Below are positions 29,853-38,259 of a DNA stretch of 64,000 nt, piece after piece (the stretch's first letter is position 1; every line of letters begins with the position of its first letter). This DNA comes from Pseudoduganella namucuonensis. Lineage in GTDB: Bacteria > Pseudomonadota > Gammaproteobacteria > Burkholderiales > Burkholderiaceae_D. The notes beneath the pieces are model-generated. The model saw nothing but the letters and a program-made list of their open reading frames with translations, was not told the DNA's origin and searched no databases. Position numbers and translations under genes: made by a program. Location of the stretch: assembly GCF_900116645.1 (NCBI RefSeq), contig NZ_FPBO01000001.1:194416-258415 (forward strand), in the 5' to 3' direction.

Positions 29853-31726
29853 CCCCTTCGGATTTCAGCAACAACGCGGCCGTCGACGCCCCGCGGGCGC
29901 CGCCGTCCACCGTCGCCTCGCGCAGCCTGCTGCGCGAGCGGGCCGCGCGCAAGGAGGCGGAAACCCTGCTGGAGCAGAAGAGCCGCGAACTGTACGACAT
30001 CAACCAGAACCTGCGCCGGCTCAACACGCACATCGAGGAGAGCGAGGCGCGCTACCGCACGCTGGTCGAGCTGATCCCCGACGCGATCTGGATCCACACC
30101 GACGGCAGGATCGTGTTCATGAACCCGGCCGCGCTGCACCTGTTCGGCGCGCGCGCCGGCGACGAGCTGCTGGGCACCGCGGCCATCGACCGCGTGCCGC
30201 CGGAGTCCCGGGCGCAGATGGCCGAGGGCACCTACCACGACATCGCCGCCGCGCAGCTGATGCCGCGCAGCGCGCTGCAGGTGCTGCGCTGCGACGGCGA
30301 ACCGGTGGACGTGGAGTACTTCGGCTGCCGCATCTGGTTCAACAACGCCGATTCCGTGATGAGCGTGGCGCACGACGTCACCGAGCGGCGCCTGCACGAG
30401 AAGGCCATCGAGCACCAGGCCACGCACGACCAGCTGACCGGCCTGCCGAACCGCGCGTTGTTCCTGGACCGGCTGGCGCACGCCATCCCGCGCGCCGAGC
30501 GGCGCAAGGAGCGCATCGCCGTGGTGTTCCTGGACCTGGACAAGTTCAAGCAGGTCAACGACACGCTGGGCCACGCCATCGGCGACGAGCTGCTGCGCAC
30601 CGTGGCCGACACCCTGCGCCACTGCGTGCGCGACTTCGACACCGTGGCGCGCCTGGGCGGCGACGAGTTCGTGCTGCTGCTCGACAGCCCGCTGGGCGAC
30701 ACCACGCCCGGCATGATCGCCGAGCGCATCGGCGCGCGCCTGGCGCGGCCGGTGATGCTGGCCGGGCAGGAGCACGTGATCACCGGCAGCATGGGCCTGA
30801 GCCTGTTCCCCGACGACGGCAACGATCCGGAGAACCTGCTGCGCCAGGCCGACATCGCCATGTACCGCGCCAAGGAGGCCGGCCGCAACGGCTTCCAGTT
30901 CTTCACGCAGGAGATGCAAAGCCGGCTGGACGCGCGCGTGACGCTGGAGCGGGGCCTGCTGCGCGCGCTCGAGCGCGACGAGTTCGTGCTGCACTACCAG
31001 CCGCAGGTGGACCTGGCCAGCGGCCGCATCGTCGGCCTGGAGGCGCTGCTGCGCTGGCAGTCGCCCGAACTGGGGCTGGTGCCGCCGATGCAGTTCATCC
31101 CGGTGGCCGAGGAGAGCAACCTGATCACGGCGATCGGCACCTGGGTGCTGGACAAGGCCTGCGCCACGCTGCGCGCCTGGCGGGACGCCGGCCTGCCCGT
31201 GGTGCCGGTGGCGGTGAATGTGGCCGCGTCGCAGTTCGCGCACCAGGACCTGGAGGCGACGCTGCGCGGCGTGCTGGAGAAGCACGGCGTGGACCCGGCG
31301 CTGATCGAGTTCGAGCTCACCGAGAGCCTGTCGATGGAGGACCCGGAGGCGTCGATCGCCATGATGCACAGGCTGAAGGCGATCGGCATCGCGATGGCCA
31401 TCGACGATTTCGGCACCGGCTATTCCAACCTCAGCTACCTGAAGCGCTTCCCGGTCGACAAGCTGAAAATCGACCAGTCGTTCACGCGCGGCCTGGTCAA
31501 CGACGCCGAGGACCGCTCCATCGTCACCGCCGTGATACGGCTGGCCCACAGCCTGGGGCTGCGCACCATCGCGGAAGGGGTGGAGACGGAGGGGCAGCTG
31601 CGGCTGCTGGCGGCGCAGGGCTGCGACGAGATCCAGGGCTACTACTTCAGCCGTCCGCTGCCGGAGGCCGGCATCGTCGCCATGCTGCGCGACGGGGTGA
31701 CGATGACCTTGGACGTATTGCGGTAA
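29849..31726 (+). CDS. PAS-GGDEF-EAL c-di-GMP enzyme partnered with H-NOX
   Basis: A 625-residue cytoplasmic protein. A coiled coil (about 28-65, LLRERAARKEAETLLEQKS) precedes a PAS domain (about 66-185), a GGDEF domain with intact RLGGDEF (about 270-274) and an EAL domain with intact GLEALLRW and the downstream DDFGTGYSNLSYL and KIDQSF metal/catalytic blocks. Both cyclase and phosphodiesterase activities are therefore possible. No RxxD inhibitory site is clear upstream of GGDEF. Coupled translation with the H-NOX gene indicates that heme-NO occupancy tunes it, as described for H-NOX/HaCE pairs in Legionella and Shewanella. Confidence 0.95.
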   Translation: MTPSDFSNNAAVDAPRAPPSTVASRSLLRERAARKEAETLLEQKSRELYDINQNLRRLNTHIEESEARYRTLVELIPDAIWIHTDGRIVFMNPAALHLFGARAGDELLGTAAIDRVPPESRAQMAEGTYHDIAAAQLMPRSALQVLRCDGEPVDVEYFGCRIWFNNADSVMSVAHDVTERRLHEKAIEHQATHDQLTGLPNRALFLDRLAHAIPRAERRKERIAVVFLDLDKFKQVNDTLGHAIGDELLRTVADTLRHCVRDFDTVARLGGDEFVLLLDSPLGDTTPGMIAERIGARLARPVMLAGQEHVITGSMGLSLFPDDGNDPENLLRQADIAMYRAKEAGRNGFQFFTQEMQSRLDARVTLERGLLRALERDEFVLHYQPQVDLASGRIVGLEALLRWQSPELGLVPPMQFIPVAEESNLITAIGTWVLDKACATLRAWRDAGLPVVPVAVNVAASQFAHQDLEATLRGVLEKHGVDPALIEFELTESLSMEDPEASIAMMHRLKAIGIAMAIDDFGTGYSNLSYLKRFPVDKLKIDQSFTRGLVNDAEDRSIVTAVIRLAHSLGLRTIAEGVETEGQLRLLAAQGCDEIQGYYFSRPLPEAGIVAMLRDGVTMTLDVLR

Positions 31727-31804
31727 ACCAGCATTGCGGCGCGGGCGCGACGCTCGTATGATGAAACCGCTGCCCGCACCACAACTCATACAAAGGGAGA
31801 CATC

Positions 31805-32257
31805 ATGAACAAGCTCGCCGCCATCGCCTTCAGCATGGGCGCCCTGTGCGCCGCCACGGCGCAGGCCTCGGACAAGCCGGAGGACGCCATCGCCATGGTC
31901 GAAAAGGGACGCGCCTACCTGGCCAAGAACGGCACGCCGGCGCTGATCGCCGAGATCAACAAGAAGAATCCCGACTTCGTCGCCGGCGACCTGTACCTGG
32001 TGGTGCGCGGCATGGACGGCACCATCCTGGCCCATCCCGTCAATAACAAGCTGGTCGGCAAGAACATGACGCCGTTGCCGGACGCCGACGGCAAGCTGTT
32101 CCGCCAGGAGATCCTGGACCTGGCCAAGAACAAGGGCAAGGGCTGGGTCGATTACCGCTTCAACAACCCGGTCAGCAAGGACATCGAGAAGAAATCGACC
32201 TACATCCTGCGCCAGGGCGACGTGATCCTGGAATCGGGCATCTACAAGGGCAAATAA
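31805..32257 (+). CDS. Periplasmic Cache-domain protein
   Basis: A 150-residue exported protein. The signal peptide is MNKLAAIAFSMGALCAATAQA, and the rest is a single small Cache domain (YLVVRGMDGTILAHPVNNKLVGKNM, GKGWVDYRFNNPVSKDIEKKSTY), the fold usually found as the ligand sensor of chemoreceptors and kinases, here with no membrane anchor or output domain. It may be a soluble binding protein that presents a ligand to another sensor. It is in line with the H-NOX operon, 78 bp downstream, with its own GGGAGA site. Confidence 0.82.
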   Translation: MNKLAAIAFSMGALCAATAQASDKPEDAIAMVEKGRAYLAKNGTPALIAEINKKNPDFVAGDLYLVVRGMDGTILAHPVNNKLVGKNMTPLPDADGKLFRQEILDLAKNKGKGWVDYRFNNPVSKDIEKKSTYILRQGDVILESGIYKGK

Positions 32258-32282
32258 GCGGGGGCCGGGGCCCCGCCCCGGG

Positions 32283-33623
32283 TCAGTCCTGCTCGTCCGA
32301 CTCGCGCCGCGGCTGGCGCGGGATCACCTTGACCAGCAGGATGCGCGGCCCGTTCATCTTTTTGACCACGATGTCGAACTCGTGGAACTCCACGCGCTGT
32401 CCCTGTTTCGGGATGTCGCCCAGCTTCAGCATCACCAGGCCGCCCACGGACTCGATGTCCTGCAGGCCCATCTCCTCGTTCTCGATGTCGATGCCCAGCG
32501 CGCGCTCCAGCGACACGATGGGCAGGCTGGCCTTGCCGATCAGCGCGCCGTCCTCCTGCTTGAGCCAATCGTTCTCGTTGAGGCGGAACTCGTCGTGGAT
32601 CTCGCCCACCATCGCGCCCAGCAGGTTGTCCAGGGTCAGGAAGCCGATCGGGCGCTTGCCCTTTTCGCCGATCAGCGCGAAGTGCGGCGCGCCGTCCTTG
32701 AAGCGGCGGAACAGCTCCAGCGCCGGGGTGCGGGTCGAATAGGTCTCCACCGGGCGCAGGAACTGCGCCATCGACGTGATCGGCTTGCCGGACTGCTGGG
32801 CGAAAAAGATGTCCTTCAAGTGCACCATGCCCAGCACGGCCTCGCCGTCCTCGTCGTAATACGGATAGCGGCTGAAGCGGTTGCGCAGCACGGTCTGCAT
32901 GTTCTCGTCCAGCGGCTTGGACGCGTGCAGCGCGATCACCTCGTGGATGGGGCGCATCAAGTCGGACACCTGCAGCTGGCTGAAGTCCAGCGAATGGGCC
33001 AGGATGTTGCGCTCCTCGTGGTTGAACTTCTCGCCGGGCTGGCTGGTGCGCAGGATCAGTTTGAGCTCGTCGGTCGAATAGTGCGAATCGCCATGGCCGC
33101 CGGCGCCGGACAGGCCGGCCAGGCGCAGCACCATGTTGGCGCTGGCGTTGAGCACCCAGATCGCCGGATACATGGCCCAGTAAAAGCCGTACAGCGGCAG
33201 CGCGCTCCACAGGCCGACCACCTCCGGGGTGCGGATCGCCAGCGACTTCGGCGCCAGTTCGCCGACCACGATGTGCAGGAAGGAGATGGTGACGAAGGCG
33301 AACACAAAGGAGATGCCGTGCACCAGCTGCGGCGAATCCACGCCGACGGCGGCGAACACCGGCTCGAGCAGCGAGGCGAAGGCCGGTTCGCCGACCCAGC
33401 CCAGGCCGAGCGAGGCGAGGGTGATGCCGAGCTGGCAGGCCGACAGATAGGCGTCGAGCTGGTTATGGACTTTTTCGAGGATGCGGCCGCGCAGGCCCTG
33501 GGTTTTCGCGATGGCGCGCACGCGGGTGCGGCGCAGGGTGACGATACCGAATTCCGCCGCGACGAAGAAACCGTTCAGGACGACGAGGAACAGGGCCAGC
33601 AGCACCAGCAATGAATTGTACAT
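32283..33623 (-). CDS. Hemolysin-family CNNM/CorC transport protein (DUF21-CBS-CorC)
   Basis: A 446-residue membrane protein. Four helices of DUF21 lie at about 5-200 (LVLLALFLVVLNGFFVAAEFGIVTLRRTR), followed by a CBS pair (about 215-345, with VSDLMRPIHEVIAL) and a C-terminal CorC/HlyC domain (about 355-435). Relatives export Mg or Co or belong to the 'hemolysin' TlyC group; actual hemolysis is unlikely. It converges with the Cache gene; the 25-bp gap is G/C-rich and can pair but has no T run. Confidence 0.92.
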   Translation of the reverse strand: MYNSLLVLLALFLVVLNGFFVAAEFGIVTLRRTRVRAIAKTQGLRGRILEKVHNQLDAYLSACQLGITLASLGLGWVGEPAFASLLEPVFAAVGVDSPQLVHGISFVFAFVTISFLHIVVGELAPKSLAIRTPEVVGLWSALPLYGFYWAMYPAIWVLNASANMVLRLAGLSGAGGHGDSHYSTDELKLILRTSQPGEKFNHEERNILAHSLDFSQLQVSDLMRPIHEVIALHASKPLDENMQTVLRNRFSRYPYYDEDGEAVLGMVHLKDIFFAQQSGKPITSMAQFLRPVETYSTRTPALELFRRFKDGAPHFALIGEKGKRPIGFLTLDNLLGAMVGEIHDEFRLNENDWLKQEDGALIGKASLPIVSLERALGIDIENEEMGLQDIESVGGLVMLKLGDIPKQGQRVEFHEFDIVVKKMNGPRILLVKVIPRQPRRESDEQD

Positions 33624-33734
33624 ATGAATCGCGTAACGCGACCGTGGTTGAAACCTCTATCTTATCCGACCGGCACCCCATCCGCCCAAAATCCCCATTT
33701 CCGCCAATAAAAAGTTAAAACAATTACATCGGTG

Positions 33735-34778
33735 TCAGGCGAGACGGTGGCGGAAGAGCCAGGCGGCAAGGGGGAGGGTGAGGGCGGCGATCAGCGCCAT
33801 CGGCCACAGGTCGTAAGCCACCGCGTCGAGGCCCACGCCTTCGAGGTAGATCCGCCGCGCCAGGTCGATGGCGAAGCGCAGCGGGTTGGCCAGCGTGAGC
33901 GCGCGCAGCAGCGGCGGCATGTTGTCGACCGGCGTGGCGAGCCCGGACAGCAGCATCATCGGCATGATCAGCACGAAGGTGTACAGCGTGGCCTGCTGCA
34001 TGTTGCGCGACACCGCCGAAATCGACAGGCCGATGCCGACGCAGGCCACCGTGAACAGCGCCAGCCCCGCGTACAGCGCCGGCAGCGAGCCGGCCAGCGG
34101 CACCTTGAACCACAGCGCCGTCACCAGCAGGATGATGGACGATTGCGCCAGCCCGATCAGCACCGGCGCCAGCGCCTTGCCGGCCATGATCTCCAGCGGC
34201 GACATGGGCGTGACGAGCAACTGGTCGAAGCTGCCCTGTTCCCGTTCGCGCGCCACCGACAGGGCGCTCAGCAGCAGCGTTTGCAGCATGCTGAGCGCGG
34301 CCATCAGTCCGGGCAGGATGTTCCAGCGCGTCTGCAGAGCAGGGCCGCCTGGCTGGCCAGGAACTGGTTGCGCGTGACCGAGGAGATCAGCAGCCCCATG
34401 CCCACCGCCACCAGCGGGTAGAGCATGCAGCTGAGCAGCAGCACGGCCAGCGAGCCCCGCATCGGCACCTCGAACAGCAGGCGCGCCGCCAGCAGGCACA
34501 GGATGGAACTGGTCCAGCACTTCGCGCGTGCGCTCGCGCAGCGCGGCGCCGTGCAGGCCGTAGGCGCCGCCGAAGAACCGCATGTTCTCGGCCACCGTGA
34601 GGTTGCCGTACAGGGAGAACTTCTGGGCCACATAGCCCACCTTGCGCCTGGCCTCGGCGCGCGCGTCGCGCAGGTTTACGCCGGCCACCCGCAAATGGCC
34701 GCTGGTGGCGGGCCGCAGGCCGCGCAGCATGCGGAAGGTGGTGGTCTTGCCGGCGCCTGCTCGGACCGATTGCGACAA
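33735..34778 (-). pseudogene. Deletion-scarred ABC exporter (ATPase N-terminus fused to permease pieces)
   Basis: What remains of an ATPase-permease-permease exporter operon. From 34778 the frame reads an ATPase N-terminus with a damaged P-loop (RAGAGKTTTFRML instead of GxxGAGKTT), the Q-loop region VGYVAQKFSLYGNLTVAENM, and stops resembling an ATPase at VLDQF near 34510. There the match jumps, in another frame, to the middle of an ABC-2 permease (LLFEVPMRGSLAVLLL to RNQFLASQAALL, about 34510-34335). It then jumps back to a second permease beginning at RWNILPGLMAAL and running intact to 33735 (REREQGSFDQLLVTPMSPLE). The ABC signature, Walker B, and the permeases' first helices are absent, so it cannot work as an exporter. 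The order of blocks implies at least two internal deletions. Confidence 0.85.
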
Positions 34779-34807
34779 GCCCGCCGCCGCGCTGGACGAG
34801 GCGTGGA

Positions 34808-34833
34808 GGCTGGAGCTAGTGGCTGGAGCTAGT
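34808..34833. repeat. 13-bp tandem duplication at the NhaR stop codon
   Basis: GGCTGGAGCTAGT occurs twice in tandem (34808-34820 and 34821-34833). The second copy contains the stop codon of the NhaR-like gene, and the pair adjoins the broken end of the ABC remnant. Confidence 0.85.
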
Positions 34834-35716
34834 GTATACCCTCGAGGATGGCCTCCACCGCCGGGTGCTTGATCTTGCGCTCGTTCGAGATGGCGTAGAA
34901 CTGCTCGCGCAGCTCGGGCGCCTGGCCCACCAGCGTGGCGCCGAACTGCTCCTCCATGTCCTGCGCCAGCACCGCCGGCGCGAAAAACAGCCCCATGCCG
35001 TTGCGGCCGAAGGTGTTCAGCATGGCGTTGTCCTCGAATTCCCCCACCACGTCCGGCCGCACGCCGTGCTGCACGAACCAGGCGTCGATGCGGCCGCGCA
35101 GGGCGTTGTTGCGGGTCGGCAGCAGCAGCGGCGCGCCGTTCAGGCTGTTCGGGAAATCGCGCCGGTAGCGCTTCGCCAGCCTGGCGCTGCCGTACAGCTG
35201 CATCTGGCTCTCCAGCAACAAGTGGCTGAACACGCGCAGACTGGGCGTGGCGCGCACGGCGCGGTCGGTCAGCACCACGTCCAGCTTGTTCAGCGCCAGG
35301 TCGGCCAGCAGCGCGTCGTACTCGTCCTCCATGCAGATCAGCTTGACCGGCTTGGCCAGCCGCTGCGTCATCTCCAGCAAGTGGAAGGCCACCAGCTTGG
35401 GCAGCGAGTCGGAAATGCCCACCGTCAGCCGCATGCGGCCGGCGTCCACGTCGTTCAGGGCTTGCTGCAGCTGGTCCTCCAGCTGGAAGATCTGGTCGGC
35501 GTAGTCGAGCGCCACGCGGCCGGCCTCGGTGGGCACCAGGCGCCGGCCCTGCTGGGTCAGCAGGGCCTTGCCGACCTGCTGGTCCAGCAGCGACAGCTGG
35601 GTGCTGACGGTCTGGATGGCCAGGCCGAGGCGCTCGGCGGCGCGCGTGACGCTGCCCTCCTTGGCCACGGTCCAGAAGAAGTAGAGATGGCGGAAATTGA
35701 TGCCTGCGGTTTTCAT
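34829..35716 (-). CDS. NhaR-like LysR-type transcriptional regulator
   Basis: A 295-residue regulator. Starting MKTAGINFRHLYFFWTVAKEGSVTRAAERLGL, it resembles E. coli NhaR in the HLYxFWxVxKEGSV stretch, with the LysR helix-turn-helix at about 20-60 (AIQTVSTQLSLLDQQVG). The effector domain spans about 95-290. NhaR activates Na+/H+ antiporter genes on Na+; here no antiporter is adjacent and the divergent neighbour is a DUF475/TerC-like gene, so it more likely controls the stress cluster. The stop codon falls inside a 13-bp tandem duplication. Confidence 0.88.
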   Translation of the reverse strand: MKTAGINFRHLYFFWTVAKEGSVTRAAERLGLAIQTVSTQLSLLDQQVGKALLTQQGRRLVPTEAGRVALDYADQIFQLEDQLQQALNDVDAGRMRLTVGISDSLPKLVAFHLLEMTQRLAKPVKLICMEDEYDALLADLALNKLDVVLTDRAVRATPSLRVFSHLLLESQMQLYGSARLAKRYRRDFPNSLNGAPLLLPTRNNALRGRIDAWFVQHGVRPDVVGEFEDNAMLNTFGRNGMGLFFAPAVLAQDMEEQFGATLVGQAPELREQFYAISNERKIKHPAVEAILEGIH

Positions 35717-35740
35717 GGTTTCTGTTTTTACGAAGTAATT

Positions 35741-35758
35741 CTTCTATTATCTTCTATT
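35741..35758. promoter_or_regulatory. Direct CTTCTATT repeats between NhaR-like gene and DUF475 gene
   Basis: CTTCTATT at 35741-35748 and again at 35751-35758, with a 10-base period, in an A/T-rich 101-bp divergent promoter region. One-turn spacing suits a DNA-binding dimer or tandem sites. No LysR T-N11-A palindrome stands out more clearly. Tentative. Confidence 0.35.
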
Positions 35759-35817
35759 TTTAATTAAGGGATTTGTCTCTACACTCTGACAATCATCAAT
35801 ACGAAAGGAAAAATCCG

Positions 35818-36864
35818 ATGAAGCACTTCAACGTGTCATTTATCGTCTCCTTCATCTGCCTCGGTATCGCGGCATGGTGGGGTTACGAACACACCGGCTG
35901 GTCCGGCGCCCTGACGGCGCTCGGCATCGCCACCATCCTGGCGGTGATGGAGGTGTCGCTGTCGTTCGACAACGCCGTCGTCAACGCTTCCGTGCTGAAG
36001 ACATGGGACGCGTTCTGGCAAAAGCTGTTCCTGGGCGTGGGCATCATCATCGCCGTGTTCGGTATGCGCCTGCTGTTCCCGCTGGTGATCGTGGCGGTGG
36101 CCGCCGACATCGGCATCATGGACGTGTGGACGCTGGCGATCAACGATCCCAAGACCTATTCGCAGCACCTGACCAACCACCACGCTGAAGTGGCGGCCTT
36201 CGGCGGCATCTTCCTGCTGCTGGTGTTCCTGAACTTCCTGCTGGACCACGAGAAGGACACCCACTGGCTGGGCGCCATCGAGGAAAAGCTGGGCAAACTG
36301 GGCAAGGTCGGTTCGATCTCGGTGATGATCTCCCTGGCCGCGCTGCTGGCGATCCTGCCCTTCGTCGAGGAAGGCCAGAAACTGGTCGTGCTGATCTCCG
36401 GCCTGTGGGGTGTGCTGATCTACGTCGGCGTGGACGCCATCAGCGCCCTGCTGGAGCAGGAAGACCAGGGCACCAACGTGGGCGACATGGTCAAGCGCGG
36501 CGGTATCGGCGGCTTCCTGTACCTGGAGGTGCTGGACGCGTCGTTCAGCTTCGACGGCGTGATCGGCGCGTTCGCCATCACCAACGACGTGGTCATCATC
36601 ATGCTGGGCCTGGCCATCGGCGCGATGTTCGTGCGTTCGATGACGGTGTTCCTGGTGCACAAGGGCACGCTGGATGAATATGTCTACCTGGAGCACGGCG
36701 CGCACTACGCGATCGGTATCCTGGCGCTGATCATGCTGGCGAGTATCAAGGTCCACATTCCCGAGATCTTCACGGGTCTGATCGGCGTGGCCTTCATCCT
36801 GGCCTCGCTGTGGTCCTCGGTGCGGCACCGCAAACAACAAGAGGCGCTCGGCGCACCCGCCTGA
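35818..36864 (+). CDS. DUF475 TerC-like integral membrane protein
   Basis: A 348-residue protein with about nine hydrophobic helices. Two acidic membrane motifs, EVSLSFDNAVVNA (about 46-58) and LDASFSFDGVIGAFAIT (about 240-256), are inverted-symmetry counterparts as in TerC and other LysE-superfamily metal exporters. TerC-type proteins act with TerD in tellurite, metal and envelope-stress resistance. The start at 35818 follows AAAGGAA. It heads the cluster DUF475-TerD-AIM24-TerD and is divergent from the NhaR-like gene. The transported ion is unknown. Confidence 0.88.
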   Translation: MKHFNVSFIVSFICLGIAAWWGYEHTGWSGALTALGIATILAVMEVSLSFDNAVVNASVLKTWDAFWQKLFLGVGIIIAVFGMRLLFPLVIVAVAADIGIMDVWTLAINDPKTYSQHLTNHHAEVAAFGGIFLLLVFLNFLLDHEKDTHWLGAIEEKLGKLGKVGSISVMISLAALLAILPFVEEGQKLVVLISGLWGVLIYVGVDAISALLEQEDQGTNVGDMVKRGGIGGFLYLEVLDASFSFDGVIGAFAITNDVVIIMLGLAIGAMFVRSMTVFLVHKGTLDEYVYLEHGAHYAIGILALIMLASIKVHIPEIFTGLIGVAFILASLWSSVRHRKQQEALGAPA

Positions 36865-36878
36865 GCGTTGTACGGAAA

Positions 36879-36913
36879 ACGAGGCGTGCCTAAAGAACAC
36901 CGGCCCGCCTCGT
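36879..36913 (+). promoter_or_regulatory. Hairpin between DUF475 and first terD gene
   Basis: An 8-bp perfect stem (ACGAGGCG at 36879-36886 and CGCCTCGT at 36906-36913) in the 90-bp gap. There is no T run, so it looks more like an mRNA-processing or attenuating structure than a terminator. Confidence 0.4.
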
Positions 36914-36954
36914 GATGCAGCAAGGTGTTCAACCACTCATAGGAGTATCACATC

Positions 36955-37530
36955 ATGGCAATCAGTCTGCAAAAAGGCGGCAACGTCAATCTGAGCAAGG
37001 AAGCTCCTGGCCTGTCGAAACTCGTCGTCGGCCTGGGTTGGGACGTGCGCAACACCGATGGTTCGGCGTTCGACATCGACAGCACGGCCTTCCTGCTGAA
37101 AGTGGACGGCAAGGTCCGCAGCGACGCCGACTTCATCTTCTACAACAACCTGAAGTCGGTGGACGGCTCGGTCCAGCACTCGGGCGACAACCGCACCGGC
37201 GCCGGCGACGGCGACGATGAAACCGTCACCATCGAACTGGGCAAGGTGCCACCGGAGGTCGACCGCATCGCCGTGTGCGTGACGATCCACGAGGCCGACG
37301 CGCGCCGCCAGAACTTCGGCCAGGTGAACAAGGCCTTCGTGCGCTGCGTGAACGCGGCCGGCAACACCGAGATCGCCCGCTTCGACCTGTCCGAGGACGG
37401 CTCGGTCGAAACCTCGCTGGTGTTCGGCGAGGTGTACCGCAACGGCGCCGACTGGAAATTCCGCGCCGTCGGCCAGGGTTACAAGGGCGGCCTGGGCGCG
37501 CTGGCCGGCTCCTTCGGCGTCGCCGTCTAA
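36955..37530 (+). CDS. terD: TerD family protein (first copy)
   Basis: A 191-residue calcium-binding stress protein. Hallmarks are [26 protein letters not shown] at the start, [36 protein letters not shown] (the acidic calcium-binding loop) and [21 protein letters not shown]. TerD proteins are cytosolic, associate with TerC at the membrane and contribute to tellurite, colicin and phage resistance. It is followed after 3 bp by the AIM24-like gene, with a paralogue after that. Confidence 0.95.
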   Translation: MAISLQKGGNVNLSKEAPGLSKLVVGLGWDVRNTDGSAFDIDSTAFLLKVDGKVRSDADFIFYNNLKSVDGSVQHSGDNRTGAGDGDDETVTIELGKVPPEVDRIAVCVTIHEADARRQNFGQVNKAFVRCVNAAGNTEIARFDLSEDGSVETSLVFGEVYRNGADWKFRAVGQGYKGGLGALAGSFGVAV

Positions 37531-37533
37531 GCC

Positions 37534-38232
37534 ATGCCAACCTTTACCGTTACAGGGGATGTCGATCCCTTCCTGCACGTGTCGCTGAGGCAGGGCGAGC
37601 GGATCTACTGCGAGTCCGACGCGATGGTGATGATGGAATCGACGCTGGAGCTGAAGGGCAAGATGCAGGGGGGCCTGGGCAGCGCGCTGATGCGCACCTT
37701 CGCCAACGGTGAATCGTTCTTCCAGCAGCACATCGAGGCGGTCGGCGGCGACGGCGATTGCCTGCTGTCGCCGACCCTGCCGGGCGCGATGCAGATCGTC
37801 GACGTCGGCCCGCGCCAGTACATGATCAGCGACGGCGCCTTTGTCGCCGCCGCCTCCAGCGTGCAGCTGAACGTGCGCACGCAAAGCCTGGGCAACGCCC
37901 TGTTCGCGCAGAGCGGCGGCTTCTTCATCACCGAGACGTCCGGCTCCGGCCAGCTCGCGGTGTCGGGCTTCGGCTCGATGTCGCAGCTGGAGGTGGAACC
38001 GGGCAAGGACGTGGTGATCGACAACGCCCACGTGGTGTGCTGGGACAGCTCGCTGCGCTACGAAATCTCCGTGACCACGGGGCGCAGCGGCGGCTTCCTC
38101 AGCAACCTGGTCAACAGCGCCACCAGCGGCGAGGGCATGGTGCTGAAGTTCTCGGGCCACGGCAAGGTGCTGGTCTGCTCGCGCAACCGCAACGGCTTCC
38201 TGAGCTGGGTGCGCGCGGGCCAAACGTCTTAA
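37534..38232 (+). CDS. AIM24/TIGR00266 family protein
   Basis: A 232-residue all-beta protein. The text MPTFTVTGDVDPFLHVSLRQGERIYCESDAMVMM, a Gly-rich middle (KGKMQGGLGSALMRTFANGESFF) and VEPGKDVVIDNAHVVCWDSSLRYEIS are the marks of the TIGR00266/AIM24 double-psi-like family. Such genes are often found with ter genes and may serve as scaffold or membrane-associated stress proteins. It is sandwiched between two TerD genes (3 bp and 27 bp away), so it is surely part of their operon. Confidence 0.88.
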   Translation: MPTFTVTGDVDPFLHVSLRQGERIYCESDAMVMMESTLELKGKMQGGLGSALMRTFANGESFFQQHIEAVGGDGDCLLSPTLPGAMQIVDVGPRQYMISDGAFVAAASSVQLNVRTQSLGNALFAQSGGFFITETSGSGQLAVSGFGSMSQLEVEPGKDVVIDNAHVVCWDSSLRYEISVTTGRSGGFLSNLVNSATSGEGMVLKFSGHGKVLVCSRNRNGFLSWVRAGQTS

Positions 38233-38259
38233 GTTGCAAGTAAAAACCAAGGAGTAGTC

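Noticed and set aside
32258..32282. G/C-rich inverted stretch between the Cache and CorC genes as a terminator
   Set aside because: It can pair but has no T run on either strand, so I do not call an intrinsic terminator.
34642..34872. Short plus-strand frame reading through the ABC remnant
   Set aside because: Antisense to the ATPase fragment, with no homology visible; probably a shadow crossing the deletion scar.
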